From NCBI GenBank assembly GCA_027924585.1, contig BSBM01000486.1, positions 49,182,001-49,246,000 of the forward strand: a stretch of 64,000 bases of DNA, in the 5' to 3' direction. Shown in pieces: positions 22,585-34,245 of this stretch; within the stretch, counting starts at the first letter, position 1, and each line of letters begins with the position of its first letter. A model generated the notes under the pieces. It was given only the letters and a program-made list of their open reading frames with translations, was not told the origin of the DNA and did no database searches. The stretch is from Larix kaempferi. Its lineage: Eukaryota; Streptophyta; Pinopsida; Pinales; Pinaceae. The translations under genes and the position numbers were made by a program.

Positions 22585-23649
22585 ATTCCAGATCAAGACG
22601 ATCCTCCAGAAGAACCAAGCCCTAAGGCAGAGGAACCATCTCGAGACACTACCATGGTGCTATGGGATTGGGTACCTTTAACAGAGTTGGTAGAAGATGA
22701 TCCCGTGGAAAGCCCATTTTCTGTTGTAAACATTACTACTTGCAGTAAGGGTCCCGTTGCAGATCCAATCCCGAGCTTAACTACTCCCAAGCCTAAGATT
22801 TCAAAAGAATTACCTAGAAGACACATAACAGTCATTCCATTACAACCCAAAGTCAACCCAACAACGGCCAAGCAGCCAAACATCGACGCAACAGTTCAGC
22901 AACCAAAGGTCACACTGAATAAGACAGACCATCAAACTAGAGTTGTAAAAGAATGCGATATGGGATATGATATCATTGAAGATATAAAAAAAGTAAAGGC
23001 AAATGTTTCAATATTCGATATGTGTAGTTTTCCCCAGCAACAAGACAAGTTGTTGCATGCTCTTCAATCCCAGCCCAGGACTCCATTAACAGACACTCAA
23101 GAAGACCCTGACATTAATGAAGCCAGTATCGGCGGGAAATCTAAATCCTAAACATTGCCTCTCCTTCTAACTTTTTAAATATTCAATCACAACGTGCACA
23201 ACTGCCTGGTGGATTCTGGAGCATATTCGAATGTGATGCCACTATCTATTTGTAAGAAAATCAATGGCCAACCGATTCCATCTCCCACCTAGATTATTCA
23301 GTTAGATAGGACTGCTGTCAAAGTTATTGGGGAAATGAAAGATGTCCTCATTAGGCTGTTAGCAGATTCTAGAGTTTGTCAGTTCATTGATATAATGGTA
23401 TTTGACATTCCCGAAGCTTATGGTTTGATCCTGAGTAGGGACTGGTCCACAAAGTTGAATGGTTACTTTGCAACTGATTGGTCCCATTTGTGGTTGCCAC
23501 ATCAAAATAGACAGAATCAGATCAAGGTTCTGAGAGAACCGCACATGAAACAAAATGTAACTCAACTAGAAGGAAAGAATGAAGCTGTAGCCTTTTCATC
23601 CTCAGTTTTGGGAAATTATTTCTTAGAAATTGATCCGGGTAATTATTAG
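22585..23649 (+). pseudogene. Linker and aspartic protease of Tat-like element
   Basis: Frame 1 continues through a Pro-rich linker (22654-23151), TAA at 23149 and 23176, and then the retropepsin. The catalytic Asp-Ser-Gly is intact at 23212-23220 (VDSGAYSNVMP). A TAG at 23290 follows, then the rest of the fold, with GLILSRDW near 23425, up to TAG at 23647. The enzyme would cut the gag-pol precursor. The stops, not the active site, break this copy. Confidence 0.8.
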
Positions 23650-24420
23650 TCTGAAACTATTAGCCATGAATCAGATGAACAGTCCGATCTCCTTCATTTT
23701 TCTCGGACTGATGATATTGACTGTAATATAGTTAGTTTAGTCACTAACTCAGATCACACATATACTAACTTAGCTAAATCAAACGATTTTTGTTGGAAAT
23801 TATACTTTGATAGTTCAAAAACTTCGAAAGGGTCCGGAGCCGGTTGTGTTTTGATAGATCCAGAAAGAAACAAGTATTTTTTGTCCTGTAGATTAGAATT
23901 TGATTGTACTAATAACACTGCTGAATATGAAGCTTTAGTCCACGGGTTGAAGAAAGCCATCCATTTAAATGTCAAGTACCTGAAGGTTTTTGGTGACTCA
24001 GAAATAGTCGTGAGACAGGTAAGAGATACCATTCACTGTCTTTCACCTCATTTGAGGAGTTATCAGGTTGAGGTATGGGATTTAATTATGCATTTTGATG
24101 CTTTCAATATAAAGTCTGTTCCTAGATTGCAAAATGCTGTGGCTAATTTATTAGCAACCTCCGCTTCTAGATTGGTGCCAACTAATAATAAATGCTCAAT
24201 TGAATTAATTTTCAGGCCTTCTGTCCCGGACAATATCATGAACTTCATAGTTTTCGATGATGACGAACAGATTATCAGTTTTCTAACAAACGAAGACACA
24301 TTCCAAGAAGCGGTGATAGATGAAGAAGAACACGATTCTGATTTACAAAAGAAAGATACAGCTAAAGGCAATTTCATCCCGAAAGGTGTAAGGTCGCTTG
24401 AAATGTTGTTTGATCTATAG
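23650..24420 (+). pseudogene. Archaeal-type RNase H domain located before RT
   Basis: In the same frame, 23791-24180 has an RNase H of the type found as an extra domain in Tat elements: catalytic Asp in KLYFDSS (23809), Glu in NNTAEYEAL, Asp in VFGDSE, then REL-type helices. The last acidic position expected near AVANLLA is Asn, so the site may be impaired. In the usual Tat order this domain follows RT-RNase H; here it lies between protease and RT. The stretch ends with an acidic linker and TAG at 24418. Confidence 0.78.
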
Positions 24421-25668
24421 AGAAAGTTCAAAAGGCCAGCAAATACCAAGACCAATAGCTCATCAATGCAGCATGAATTAGTTAATCTAGGCACCGAAGC
24501 TGAACCAAAGTTTGTTAACCTTGGCAAATGTTGTTCACCAGGAGAAAGAGATAAGTTCATCAAACTATTTCGACAATATAAGGATGTTTTTGCATGGAAT
24601 TATGAAGATCTGAAAACATATGACATCCGCATTATTCAGCATGTCATACCAATGAAAGCAGGTGTCAAGCCATTTCAGCAACAATTAAGAAGGATGCATC
24701 CTACTCTTGAACCTCTGATTCAAAAGGAACTGAAGAAGTTATTGGACGCTAAGATAATTTTTAAAGTCTGACATTTTGAGTGGGTTGCTAATCTAGTTCC
24801 TATGAGAAAGAAGTCAAAAGAGATAAGACTATGTGTTGACTTCATAAATTTGAATAGGGCTTCAGATAAAGACAACTATCCCGTCCCTTCAATGGAGCAC
24901 ATTCTCCAGATGGTATCAGGATCAGAACTCTTTTCCCTTCTTGATGGTTTCTCTGGTTACAATCAAGTACTAGTATTTGAAGAAGACCGTTTTAAGACTA
25001 CTTTCCGTACTAAGTGGGCAACTTTCGCATATAGAAGGATGCCATTCGGCCTAATAAACGAAGGAGCAACATTCCAGTGAGCTATGGATATCGCCTTCCG
25101 AGGATTAGGTGGCCACTGTGTCGTGGTCTATATAGATGATGTGACAGTTTTCTCAAAGAAAAGAGAAGACCATGTTGTTCATTTGAAGCATATTTGTGAT
25201 CGTTGTCGGAAATATGGTATCTCTTTAAATCCCAAGAAGAGTGTATTCACTGTTTCCGAAGGTAAACTGCTGGGCCATATCATTTCCAAAAGAGGAGTAT
25301 CAATAGATCAAGAGAGAGTACAAGCTATCAATAAAATTCCAATGCCTCATAACAAGAAATCCATTCAGTCATTTATGGGCACTATCAATTTTGTCCGAAG
25401 ATTTGTCCCCGATTTCGCTCAAATTATCAAACCTTTGCAGCAAATGGTCAACCAAAGCATACAGTTCAAGTGGACAGACTTAGAAAAGGATGCATTCAGA
25501 GACATTAAGGTAGCCATAGCTAAGGCTCCTTCCTTAAGAAGCCCAGATTTTGACAAAGATTTTATCTTGTATACCTTTGCTTCATATGACTCTCTCACGA
25601 CTGTGCTCACGCAAAAGGTAGAATTAGGAGATGAGTATCCAATCTCGTTTATGAGCACTGGTCTGTAG
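24421..25668 (+). pseudogene. Reverse transcriptase of Tat-like element
   Basis: Frame 1, broken at 24769 (TGA), 25078 (TGA) and 25666 (TAG). Visible RT motifs: YKDVFAWNYED at the start, IRLCVDFINLN, DNYPVPSMEH, SLLDGFSGYNQ, MPFGLINEGATFQ, and the catalytic YIDD at 25129-25140, followed by LGHIIS and the thumb/connection FMGTINFVRRF. The order is typical of gypsy RT. It would copy the RNA into DNA. The three stops could each come from one C-to-T change. Confidence 0.9.
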
Positions 25669-26415
25669 GGCGCCGAACTCAATTATCCCGTTGTCGATAA
25701 GCATGCGTATGCTGTCTTCAAAGCGGTCAAATAGTTCAGACCGTATATTCTTAAGAACAAAACTAAAGTTATAGTTCCCCACCCAACTGTTAGATCCCTT
25801 TTCATTCAAAAGGAATTAGGAGAAAGGAGGGGAAACTGGGTTACAGCTCTTCAAGAATATGATTTATAATTTAAACCAGCCACCATCATCAAAGGACAAG
25901 GCCTATGTAAATTGCTTACAGAGCATCCAATCGATGAAGAGCAACAATGGAAAAATGAAGCCGAGCTGAATTCGGTTGAGGTATGTCCCATTTTCAAAGC
26001 TCCTGAATCGTGGTATAGAGATCTAGTGCACTATTTGCAGCAGGGATATCTATCAGAACACTGGAGTTCTAAGCAAAGAAGGGCACTCGGTTTGAAATCA
26101 GCAGCTTATCAAATCATTGATGGGATACTTTTCAGAAAAAATTACGATGGAATTTTTTTGAGATGTTTAGAAAAGGAAGATGCAAGCAAAGTTGTCAAGG
26201 AATTTATTGATGGTCCTGCTGGTGGACATTATTTAGGAGAGACAACAACTCACAAAATACTTAGAGCTGGATATTATTGGCCCACTTTATTCCGAGATGC
26301 CAATGCTTATGCACGGAACTGTGATATATGCCAAAGAAGTGCTGGGAAATTACCTAAGGAAGCAGGACCTTTGCAGCCAGTTATTATCTCAGAACCTTTC
26401 GAACAATGGGGTTAG
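25669..26415 (+). pseudogene. RNase H (gypsy type) and integrase zinc domain
   Basis: The gypsy RNase H starts before the stop at 25666 (ILYTFASYDSL) and continues through GAELNYPVVDKHAYAV, with a TAG at 25732 and TAA at 25867. The acidic site is degenerate (YTFAS in place of TDAS), common when an extra RNase H is present. Integrase begins about 26000; its zinc region has GHYLGETTTHK ... CDICQRS (26227-26335). A missing base at about 26409 shifts the frame, leaving TAG at 26413. Confidence 0.85.
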
Positions 26416-27266
26416 ATGTCATTGGAGAGATAAACCCAAATTATTCTCTACAACATCGATACATCTTGACAGCCACTGACTACTTCACTAGATGGACGGA
26501 GGCTACCCCATTGCGTAAGATCAATGAAGATGTAGTCATTAGCTTCTTGAAAGAAAACATCATAACCAGGTTTGGGGTTCCAATTTCCCTAGTTTTTGAT
26601 AATGCTCCTTATTTCTTGTCTTTTAAGATAAATGAATTTGTTTATGAATGGGGAATTAAATTGCATTATTCATCCAATTATTACCCTCAAGGGAACGGAC
26701 TAGATGAATCTTCAAACAAAAACCTCATCCGAATTCTCAAGAAGACTGTGATTGAAAATCAACGAAGCTGGCATATAGCTCTCCCAAATGCCTTATGGGC
26801 AGATAGGGTAACTCCAAAGAATGCATTAAGGGTTTCCCCTTACACCCTCGTCTATGGCAAGGAATCCATACTCCCTCCCAACATCTTACTCCCATCCTTA
26901 CAGTTGTCCCAAGCCTCTCGAATGTCTGGTAGTCAAGTCTTACAATCCAGGATCAATACCTTGCTTCAGCTTGAAGAAGCCCGACAGAAATCCAAAGACC
27001 GATTTCATCAACACCAAGATATAGTCAAAAGATGGTTCAATAAAAGGAAATCTGGTAAAATAAGTTTTGAAGTAGGGGATTTAGTCCTGAAATGGGATCA
27101 TAATCATGAAGGCAAGGGCATGCACACAAAATTCCAACACTTATGGATAGGCCCTTACCAAATTTCTGCAAAGCTCGACCCATCCACTTACAAGCTAACG
27201 GACCTTCAGGGAGAGGAAGTAACCCTTCCTCTCAATGGTATTGCCTTGAAACAATACTTTGCATAG
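26406..27266 (+). pseudogene. Integrase core and C-terminus of Tat-like element
   Basis: 286 codons remain open in frame 3. The catalytic Asp of LDVIGEINP (26415), Asp of FDNAPYF and Glu of LDESSNKNL form the D-D-E triad, all present. The C-terminal SH3-like part follows (GDLVLKWDHNHEGKG, LWIGPYQI). There is no chromodomain; the frame ends soon after LPLNGIALKQYF. The integrase would insert the DNA copy. It lies one frameshift downstream of the zinc domain, so no full protein is possible. Confidence 0.9.
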
Positions 27267-28328
27267 TCTTACTCAGGCTTTATGTACATAAATAAACCTT
27301 TCTTTGTTTTACTTTAGTCTTTGTTTTCTTGTTTCAACTTAAGTTGTCTTTCTTTTCTCAATTTTTGAGCCCCTTTTGTACAGTTTGTTTTCTAAAGCAC
27401 CTGCAGTTGGACCTCTCGTGAAGATAGATATTTCAAAGAAATATCACAACTCATGAAGCTGAAAATACCCTCAAATGAAAGTCTATCCATGTATTTTGCT
27501 ATTACTGAACGTTCTTCAGAAGGAAGACAGACTATTCTCTTGGTCACACTAACCCTTGTTTAAATAGCAGAGATATATGATTATCTTTATCACTATCTTC
27601 GAGCTCCATCCACTCTCACATTTAAAAGCATCTCAAGAAGATCGCTGTAGTTGGACCCATGGAAGGTAGCACATCTCGAAGGAATAGGGTATTGAAATGA
27701 CTCCATGCTGCAAATCTAAAAGCCAAAATAGCTTATAATCAAGGGTCTGTTTTCCAGAGATTCTTGTCTCAATCAAAGCATGGTTGAGACAAAAGCAAAG
27801 CATTTAAGTCAAGAAAGCTGTCCAAAAGACTCAGCTCAAGCTAGGCTCCTCTCCATCTGTGAGGCTTGATAAATCAATAAAAATCTCTCGCTCACACAAA
27901 AGGACATTATGGATTGAGGAGCCAAAATCAAAGATCATATTTTAAAAGAAAATATTTCTGGAAGGCTCAAACAACAAAACTGTCAAATGTATGAACATCC
28001 AAAAGGATGCAGGCGGCATGGGAATGAGGAACAAGAGCAATAGTGTCTATGAGAAGTTGTTGCAAATCCTGTGGAGTCCGAAAACAGTGGCCATCTAAAA
28101 GATGAATCTTCTAAAATAAGCCCCATATGTTGGCCCTTGGAAAGTTTTAAAGATGTCTTCATCAAAGCTCCCCTTTCCCAGCGACCAACGGATAAAGTGA
28201 CTACTTCCTTTGCCGAGATTCGAATGCTCAACTGAATATTGCACATAGAATGGATAGCTTTTAAAAGGGTTTCCGATTAACGAGAAGGATTTTCAGAGAT
28301 CTGTTTTCACCAGCGACTTGCCAATTGT
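27267..28328 (+). other. 3' untranslated region of Tat-like element
   Basis: About 1.06 kb between the integrase stop and the 3' LTR. The phrase GTTGGACC recurs (near 27407 and 27650). No ORF, and no good polypurine tract at the LTR border; the nearest purine-rich stretch is CGAGAAGGA near 28279. Confidence 0.5.
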
Positions 28329-28374
28329 TGTTGCAACACCATCCCTCCCCAAAATTTTGTAGACATTGGGGCTC

Positions 28375-29316
28375 CATGGGGGCTTCACTAGAAGGCAATA
28401 TAATACCGCGTTCATTCATATTGTGGTATTAAATATTCATGAAAACCTAAAAATTATATTGCTTATATATTAAGGGGCAAAGGGTTTTTTTATTTAATGT
28501 AACAATACAAAAATACTTTGGGGTCTTTTTTATATGGGCAGGCTGACAAATATCTGCCAAATAGAGATGGCGGGATCACGACAGGATGAGAAATCGGGTT
28601 GAGGCAAGGCTTGGGCTTACCAGTACGCAGGAAAATCGCGTCTTGAGACAGTGGTCATTGACAGCCAATCGTTACCAATAGCCTTGGGAGGCTCTAAGCC
28701 TCCAGGGCCTGTTATAGGCCCTCGATAGGCCTTAGGGGCTTGAATACCCAACCACTCGTTCCTATTACAGACCTTGGGAGGTTTAGTCAGCCTCCTAGAG
28801 CTTGTTACAGGTCCTGGGGGCTTTGATACCTATCCCACAACAGGCTTAGTCAGTGATTGGGGAACTGCAACATGCAATCTAAATGTTGTACTAGGTGCAT
28901 TGGCTCTAGTGACATACAAGAAGTGATCTCCTATCTCTTCATTAGACCAATAGATGTTGCAAATCATAATGATATGTGGTTGAGTAATTGCATTGTGGGT
29001 GAAGTAATGTGCATCCACAATATACATCGAAAGAAGCAAGGTGCATTGTAGAATGCATGTGGGGTCATAAGAGGGGTATCATATTAATATACTAGGTAGA
29101 AATATAAAGGGGTATAAAAAATGTTAATGAAAAAATTGATACATACAATATCTAGCGAAAATAGGGGTTTTTTTAAATTGGGAAGGCATATTGGGAGGGG
29201 GTTAAAAAAAATGATTTTGGAAGGTATTTTCCAATATTTAGTGAAATTAGGGGTATTGTTTCATATGCCACAAACGAACATGCTATGATAGAAGTTTATT
29301 GAGTGAAGCCCCCGTG
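28375..29316. mobile_element. hAT-like non-autonomous transposon inside the 3' LTR
   Basis: Ends are CATGGGGGCTTCACT and, inverted, CACGGGGGCTTCACT: 14 of 15 bases match. It is flanked by 8-bp duplications TGGGGCTC (28367-28374) and TGGGGCCC (29317-29324). The 5' LTR shows the empty site with a single TGGGGCCC. An 8-bp duplication is typical of hAT elements. Inside, 28665-28832 is a diverged tandem repeat of about 75 bp (CTTGGGAGG ... GGGGCTT). No transposase frame, so it depended on another element. Confidence 0.85.
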
Positions 29317-30113
29317 TGGGGCCCCTCCTTTTGTCTTCCTAGAGAGTTTGCTTAAAAGAATTAAGTCTCCTTTAGAAAGCCTTTTGAACTTAGTTTTGTT
29401 TCAAGTGGGGAGTTTAAAGTTGAAGTTTTGTTTCAGCTAAGTCAAAACTCAATTTTCTCTTCCGAAACGGCGGAAGAACTTGGGATGTTCACCCGCAACT
29501 ACGGAAAGACTTGAAATTATTCCCCGAAACGGCGGAAGCACTTATGTATCCTTTGGACCGCAGAAGAACTCAACATTCTTCCCCGAAACAGCGGAAACGC
29601 TTGTCAAGTTTCACCACAATGGGCGCCCTCTTACCAAGTCCCATTCACTTCTCGGAAAGGACTTAACAAACTTTCCGCAACGACGGAGAAACTTAAGATC
29701 TTCTGCGGCAGTAAGCTTTCGACTCGAACTCGCCAAGTCCTCTCGAAACGTTGGGATAACTCAAGAAATTTCACCGCAAACATTTTTTTTAGCTTGTCGA
29801 TCCCGGAAAAACTCGTCAAACCTTTCCGAAAGAGCGGAGCGTCTCTTTATTCTCTCCCGCAACAAACAAATTTTGCCGCGCTCGAACTCCAAGTTCCCCG
29901 CCCGCACTTTGAGAGAAACTCACAAAACCCACCCGTGCTTCGGATGAAACTCACAAAGTTCGCCTGTAACTCCAGGAACGACTCACCTTTTCCTCCCGGT
30001 ATTGACGGTTGCACATAAACACCGAAAGATTGAAAAGACCCCGCCGTACGAGTAATCAACTCCGTTTTAAATGTCGCCACCTACCCAATTAAATGACCAC
30101 ACGTGTTGAGTTG

Positions 30114-30121
30114 TATATAAG
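30114..30121 (+). promoter_or_regulatory. TATA box of the LTR-internal ORF, 3' LTR copy
   Basis: TATATAAG, identical to 18597-18604 in the 5' LTR and placed directly after the GC-rich repeats. Confidence 0.5.
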
Positions 30122-30954
30122 GGCGGTGGGGGTTTATTGTTCCCATTGTTGGATTTTGATTCGGAGAACGCCGTTTGGGAGATTGCATAGATTTACTCCA
30201 GCTCAGCTCGTTCACCACTGTGTCAACCTTGTTCCACCACTGTTTCGTTTCCAGGTAGGTGTTGCTACCGTTAACTTTGTCTTATCTATGCATTGAGGCT
30301 TTCTCGGGTGTTTTTGTTTCATTACATGGACAGTAGGCACTCGTAGAAATATGTCCTTTAAAGTTTAGCACTCGCTGCGGCCACAGCTCTATCATAAAAC
30401 CTGCCCAAGCCAAGTCAATGCACTCAATCCTTTTTATGCCAACTATATGTTGCTTCTCATTGCCTGTCGAACAAAAAGTAGTGCCAGTCATAGCTGAGTG
30501 GGATACTCAACCGATCAGTTACTTGGTTTAGATACCAGTCATTGAAAACCCAGTTGCGTTATATGTTTTTCGCTTCCTCATAGGATTTCCCATTCCAAGC
30601 CAACCTACCATTCATGCGTTAGCCATTAGAAGTGCTTGTAATGTAGGGAATCCTATTTTCAAAGATGAGGAAGAGAGTAATTCTTATGCGTTGTATGGCC
30701 ACCTTTTTCGGAAACATTTCAAAAGTTCCTTCCCTCCTTTTCCTACCTAGAACGATCAAGTCTGAGGACTCTATTATGTTTTCTTGAATAATCTATGTTT
30801 GGTTTGCTTCCCCAGCATGCAGCCTAATAATTTTCCTATATTCTCATATATATATCATTAGCATGCTAAATCCGTCTTGCTCTACGTTACGCTCTCATAA
30901 TGATTTACAACCTTATGCTCATGCACGTATGGTTGCTGACAAGGATAAGCCACG

Positions 30955-33900
30955 ATGCCAAAAGGAAGCAGAAAGAAAGCTAAAATGGTGGAGCCAGAAC
31001 TAGTACAACCAAGAATTGAAACTCTTTTCCAGGACACTAAGTGCACCATGGGCGTCCCTCCCGAGGTCCGGTGGGGAGATATTACAGGATGACCAGGGAC
31101 CAAGATATCCCAGACATGCTATTAGAAGAAGAATAAATATACCTAAACATCAGGACCTCTGGCATAGCCAGGGCTTCTACTTTCCCTAAGCTATTCCCGT
31201 GCTTAGAAGTGATCGAGTGGATATTGGAACATGCCAACCCACAAAAAAGAGTGTTGCATGATAGCAAGGGAGAGCCATTCGCTTCATTCCATCCAGCTTA
31301 TATTGCAGCAGCCTACGAATTCTCACGTCCCCAGCAGGCACTGAACGATAAATGGTTGGGACAGATGAATAATTTTGAAATAGCTAAGAGGCTGTTAATC
31401 ACGGGAAAATAGCTGAGGAAGAGGGACAATGATGAGTATGACGTTCAGAGACTAAGACCTCCATTCAGGTTGATTGCCCTTATGCTAAGCATAATTTTCG
31501 GCATGCCCGACGGGACCGTATATAGGATACAATGGGCCCCCATAATCCATGCCATAGCATTTAAGGGAACTGTGTTTGATTGGGCTACTATCCTCTTAGA
31601 TAGTTTGGCATCCACTGTTGCCGCAGCTAGAGAAGGTTTGGACCTAAAGAAGTCAGAGTTTTTCATGTCTTCGTACCTCATTGATTGCATCCTAGCAAAG
31701 CTCCCTTTCCCCAAATTAGGTTGCTCATGGGACCAGGCCAATGCCCCGGTTACACTGCCTATAAAATAATGTGGGCTCAAAATTACAAAGCACACTATAA
31801 GCTCATCTGTGAAGAGTTCATTTTGCCTCTATGTGAGTATATGTTCAATGAAGAGCCCAATTTCTTGTTAGAGAATGCCATGGAAGTCTTGGAAAATTAT
31901 GGTGATTTCTACTTCTCAAAAGAGGGTACCTATATCAGGATGTTTGGAGGTACTAAGCCACCATACATCTTACCAAAATATGCCACTGATTATGTAGTCC
32001 TAAAAGAAGCAGTTAGGAAAGTTTTCCTTGATGGAATAGGAGGAGTGCTTAATAAGCAGCATAAGGTCTCCTTCCCTCCTTTGCCTTTCTGTATAGGAGC
32101 CTATAAATTCTTAGGAGTTGCAGCAGCCGAAGAGTTCATTCAGGAATTGAAAGCTTTTCACTTCGGTGAGGCAATCTTCCATAGAAATGATAGGCGGAGT
32201 AAGGTTGCGGAGCACTGCAAAGAGTTGTATGCTCATTTTGAGTACGCCCATTACTATGATGCCGAAGAAGAAGTGTTCAGGGGAATCAGTAATATGATTG
32301 AGTTGCAGATTTGTTGTCACAGCAGTAGAGCTAGCTCTAGCTCTGCCACGGCCCGAGAAGCCAGTCAGAAGAAAGAAAATGAAGCAGCTGAGGCCCTGGC
32401 CCGTGAAGATCAAAGATTAAAAGAGGAAGCAAGTCTGCAGTAGGAAGCTGAGGAAGCTAGGTTGCAGAAAGAAGCTAAGGAAGTGAGATTGCAGCAGGAA
32501 GCCGAAGAAGCAAGATTGCAGCAAGAAGCTCAGGAACGAGAGCAGAGGGAGGTAATGGAAAATCAACAACAGGCTGAAGAGGAGGAAAGAAGAAGCTGAA
32601 GAAGAACAAAATGATGAAAGAGAACTTATGGCCAACGAAGATGCCCAGGAAGGTGGCTCTGGCTCCCAAGATATGGAAATAGACTCATCTCAGGTAGTGC
32701 ATACCCCACCCGCGGAGACAGAATTCCATGTAAGAGACCTCTTGATCATCCCTTTCACCCCATCCCAAGATCATACTGTGTCCCAATGGGATAAGTTTGT
32801 GTATAATAAGAAGAGGAAGGCTGTCGTCCTGAAGTCAGAAGAGAGAATAAATAGACTTTTCCAGGCAGATATTGTCACCCAGCGAGAAACCACGGTCATG
32901 CAAAATACAAATAAAGCTCCCATAGCCATGGCATCCGCCGCTGTGTCGGTAGCAAAAGCAACATAAGACAATGTGATTGGCATGGTCAAAGAGTTTGAGT
33001 CAACAAAGAGAAGAGCTCGCATGCTCCAACATACTGTGGCTAATGAGCAGGCTTATAGGGATATCATAGTAAACAAATATAATCGTTTATCTGTTGATCA
33101 CAAGGAATTGTCAGATAAATATCGACATCTGGAAGAAGAAAAGGAGCACTTGGAAATCCAGATGATGGTTATAGAAGCGGAAAAGAATGATTATGAGGTT
33201 AGAGTCTTTCACCTGGAAGTAGACAAACAAGCAATGGTTGAGCAGTTAGAGTAAGCAAAAAGTAAAGCGATGGATATGTATCCCTTTCATATGCAGTCTT
33301 GTGACATCCTAAGTCAAATGCATGCCACACAAGAATTGATTACTAAGGAGGTGTGCAAGCTCCAGACTATGCTGGTAAGGTTGAAAGAAGTCAATGCCAA
33401 AGCCATCAGGCTTAAAGGCAAGTACACTCGGGTTAAAGCAAACATTTTGAGCCAGATGGAGTGGAGAGAAGGGAAGGTGGATTTCCCTAAGCATCTTCCA
33501 TTCAAATCTGTGGATGGTTTCAAGGAAGATGTAGCCCTCATGGAGTTTTGCAGGAATTGTGGTGCCAAGCTGATGGCTAAGATCCAGGGAACCATTGAGA
33601 AAGGTAACAGCCTGTATCAAAAGATTCATGAAGGACATGAAAAATGTAAGCTTATTTTTCCTCAGACCCTGGATGAGTTTCCAAGCAAAGAGCAGCGTTT
33701 GTCAGACTTGAGGGAGAGCTGAGCATTCAAATAGAGTATGTAAAGAAGATTGATGTGTTGGCCACTGATGATCTTCATCACTACGTTGGGCTGTAATCAG
33801 TATACAATCATTTTCTCAAGGAGGTCCACTAGGTAGTAATAGCAGAAATTCATGGTATTGAAACAGAGCTTGGTAAGCATGTGACTTCCCAGAAGATCCT

Positions 33901-34042
33901 GCTCCCTTCACCAGCGAATGTGGTTATCAGAGAAACTGTTATATGGTTCAGTTATATTGTAGAGGAGGAGAAGAAGGAAGCAACAACAATAGCAGCCAGT
34001 GCAGGCACATCATCCCCAACAGAAGCACCACCCCAAGGATAA
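30955..34042 (+). pseudogene. LTR-internal ORF, near full length (about 1,000 codons)
   Basis: Start ATG at 30955 (MPKGSRKKAKM, basic). Breaks: TGA at 31090 followed by a frame change, stop near 31410, frameshift between about 31700 and 31765, stop near 32441, a frame change near 32590, stops near 32964 and 33252, a one-base loss at about 33718, stops near 33796 and 33830, end TAA at 34040. Residues up to about 430 look globular, with segments such as FASFHPAYIAAAYEF, RPPFRLIALML and LPKYATDYVV. Then come tandem EARLQQEA-type helical repeats (32440-32600), a short acidic linker, and a long coiled coil to the Ala/Ser-rich end. I recognise no catalytic motif or known domain. It is in sense orientation, wholly inside U3. 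It could be a structural or host-interaction protein; function unknown. Confidence 0.7.
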
Positions 34043-34237
34043 ACACGCTAGTCATAATACATTGTTTGTTTTGGTCTACTTGCTTTTGTCCCTATGGTTA
34101 GCGCGTGAAGTTACAAGGACAGCTATCCTTTTCTGTTATAAGAAAGAATTTCTACTATAGGAAAAGAGCCACAAATTGTTATTTCTTGGTAAAGTCTTTA
34201 AAGGCCAGGTGGCAGCCCAAGAGGCATTTTGTAAGCT

Positions 34238-34245
34238 TATAAATA
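34238..34245 (+). promoter_or_regulatory. LTR TATA box, 3' LTR copy (TATAAATA)
   Basis: Same site and surroundings as 20423-20430. In this copy it could at most drive read-out into downstream flanking DNA. Confidence 0.5.
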
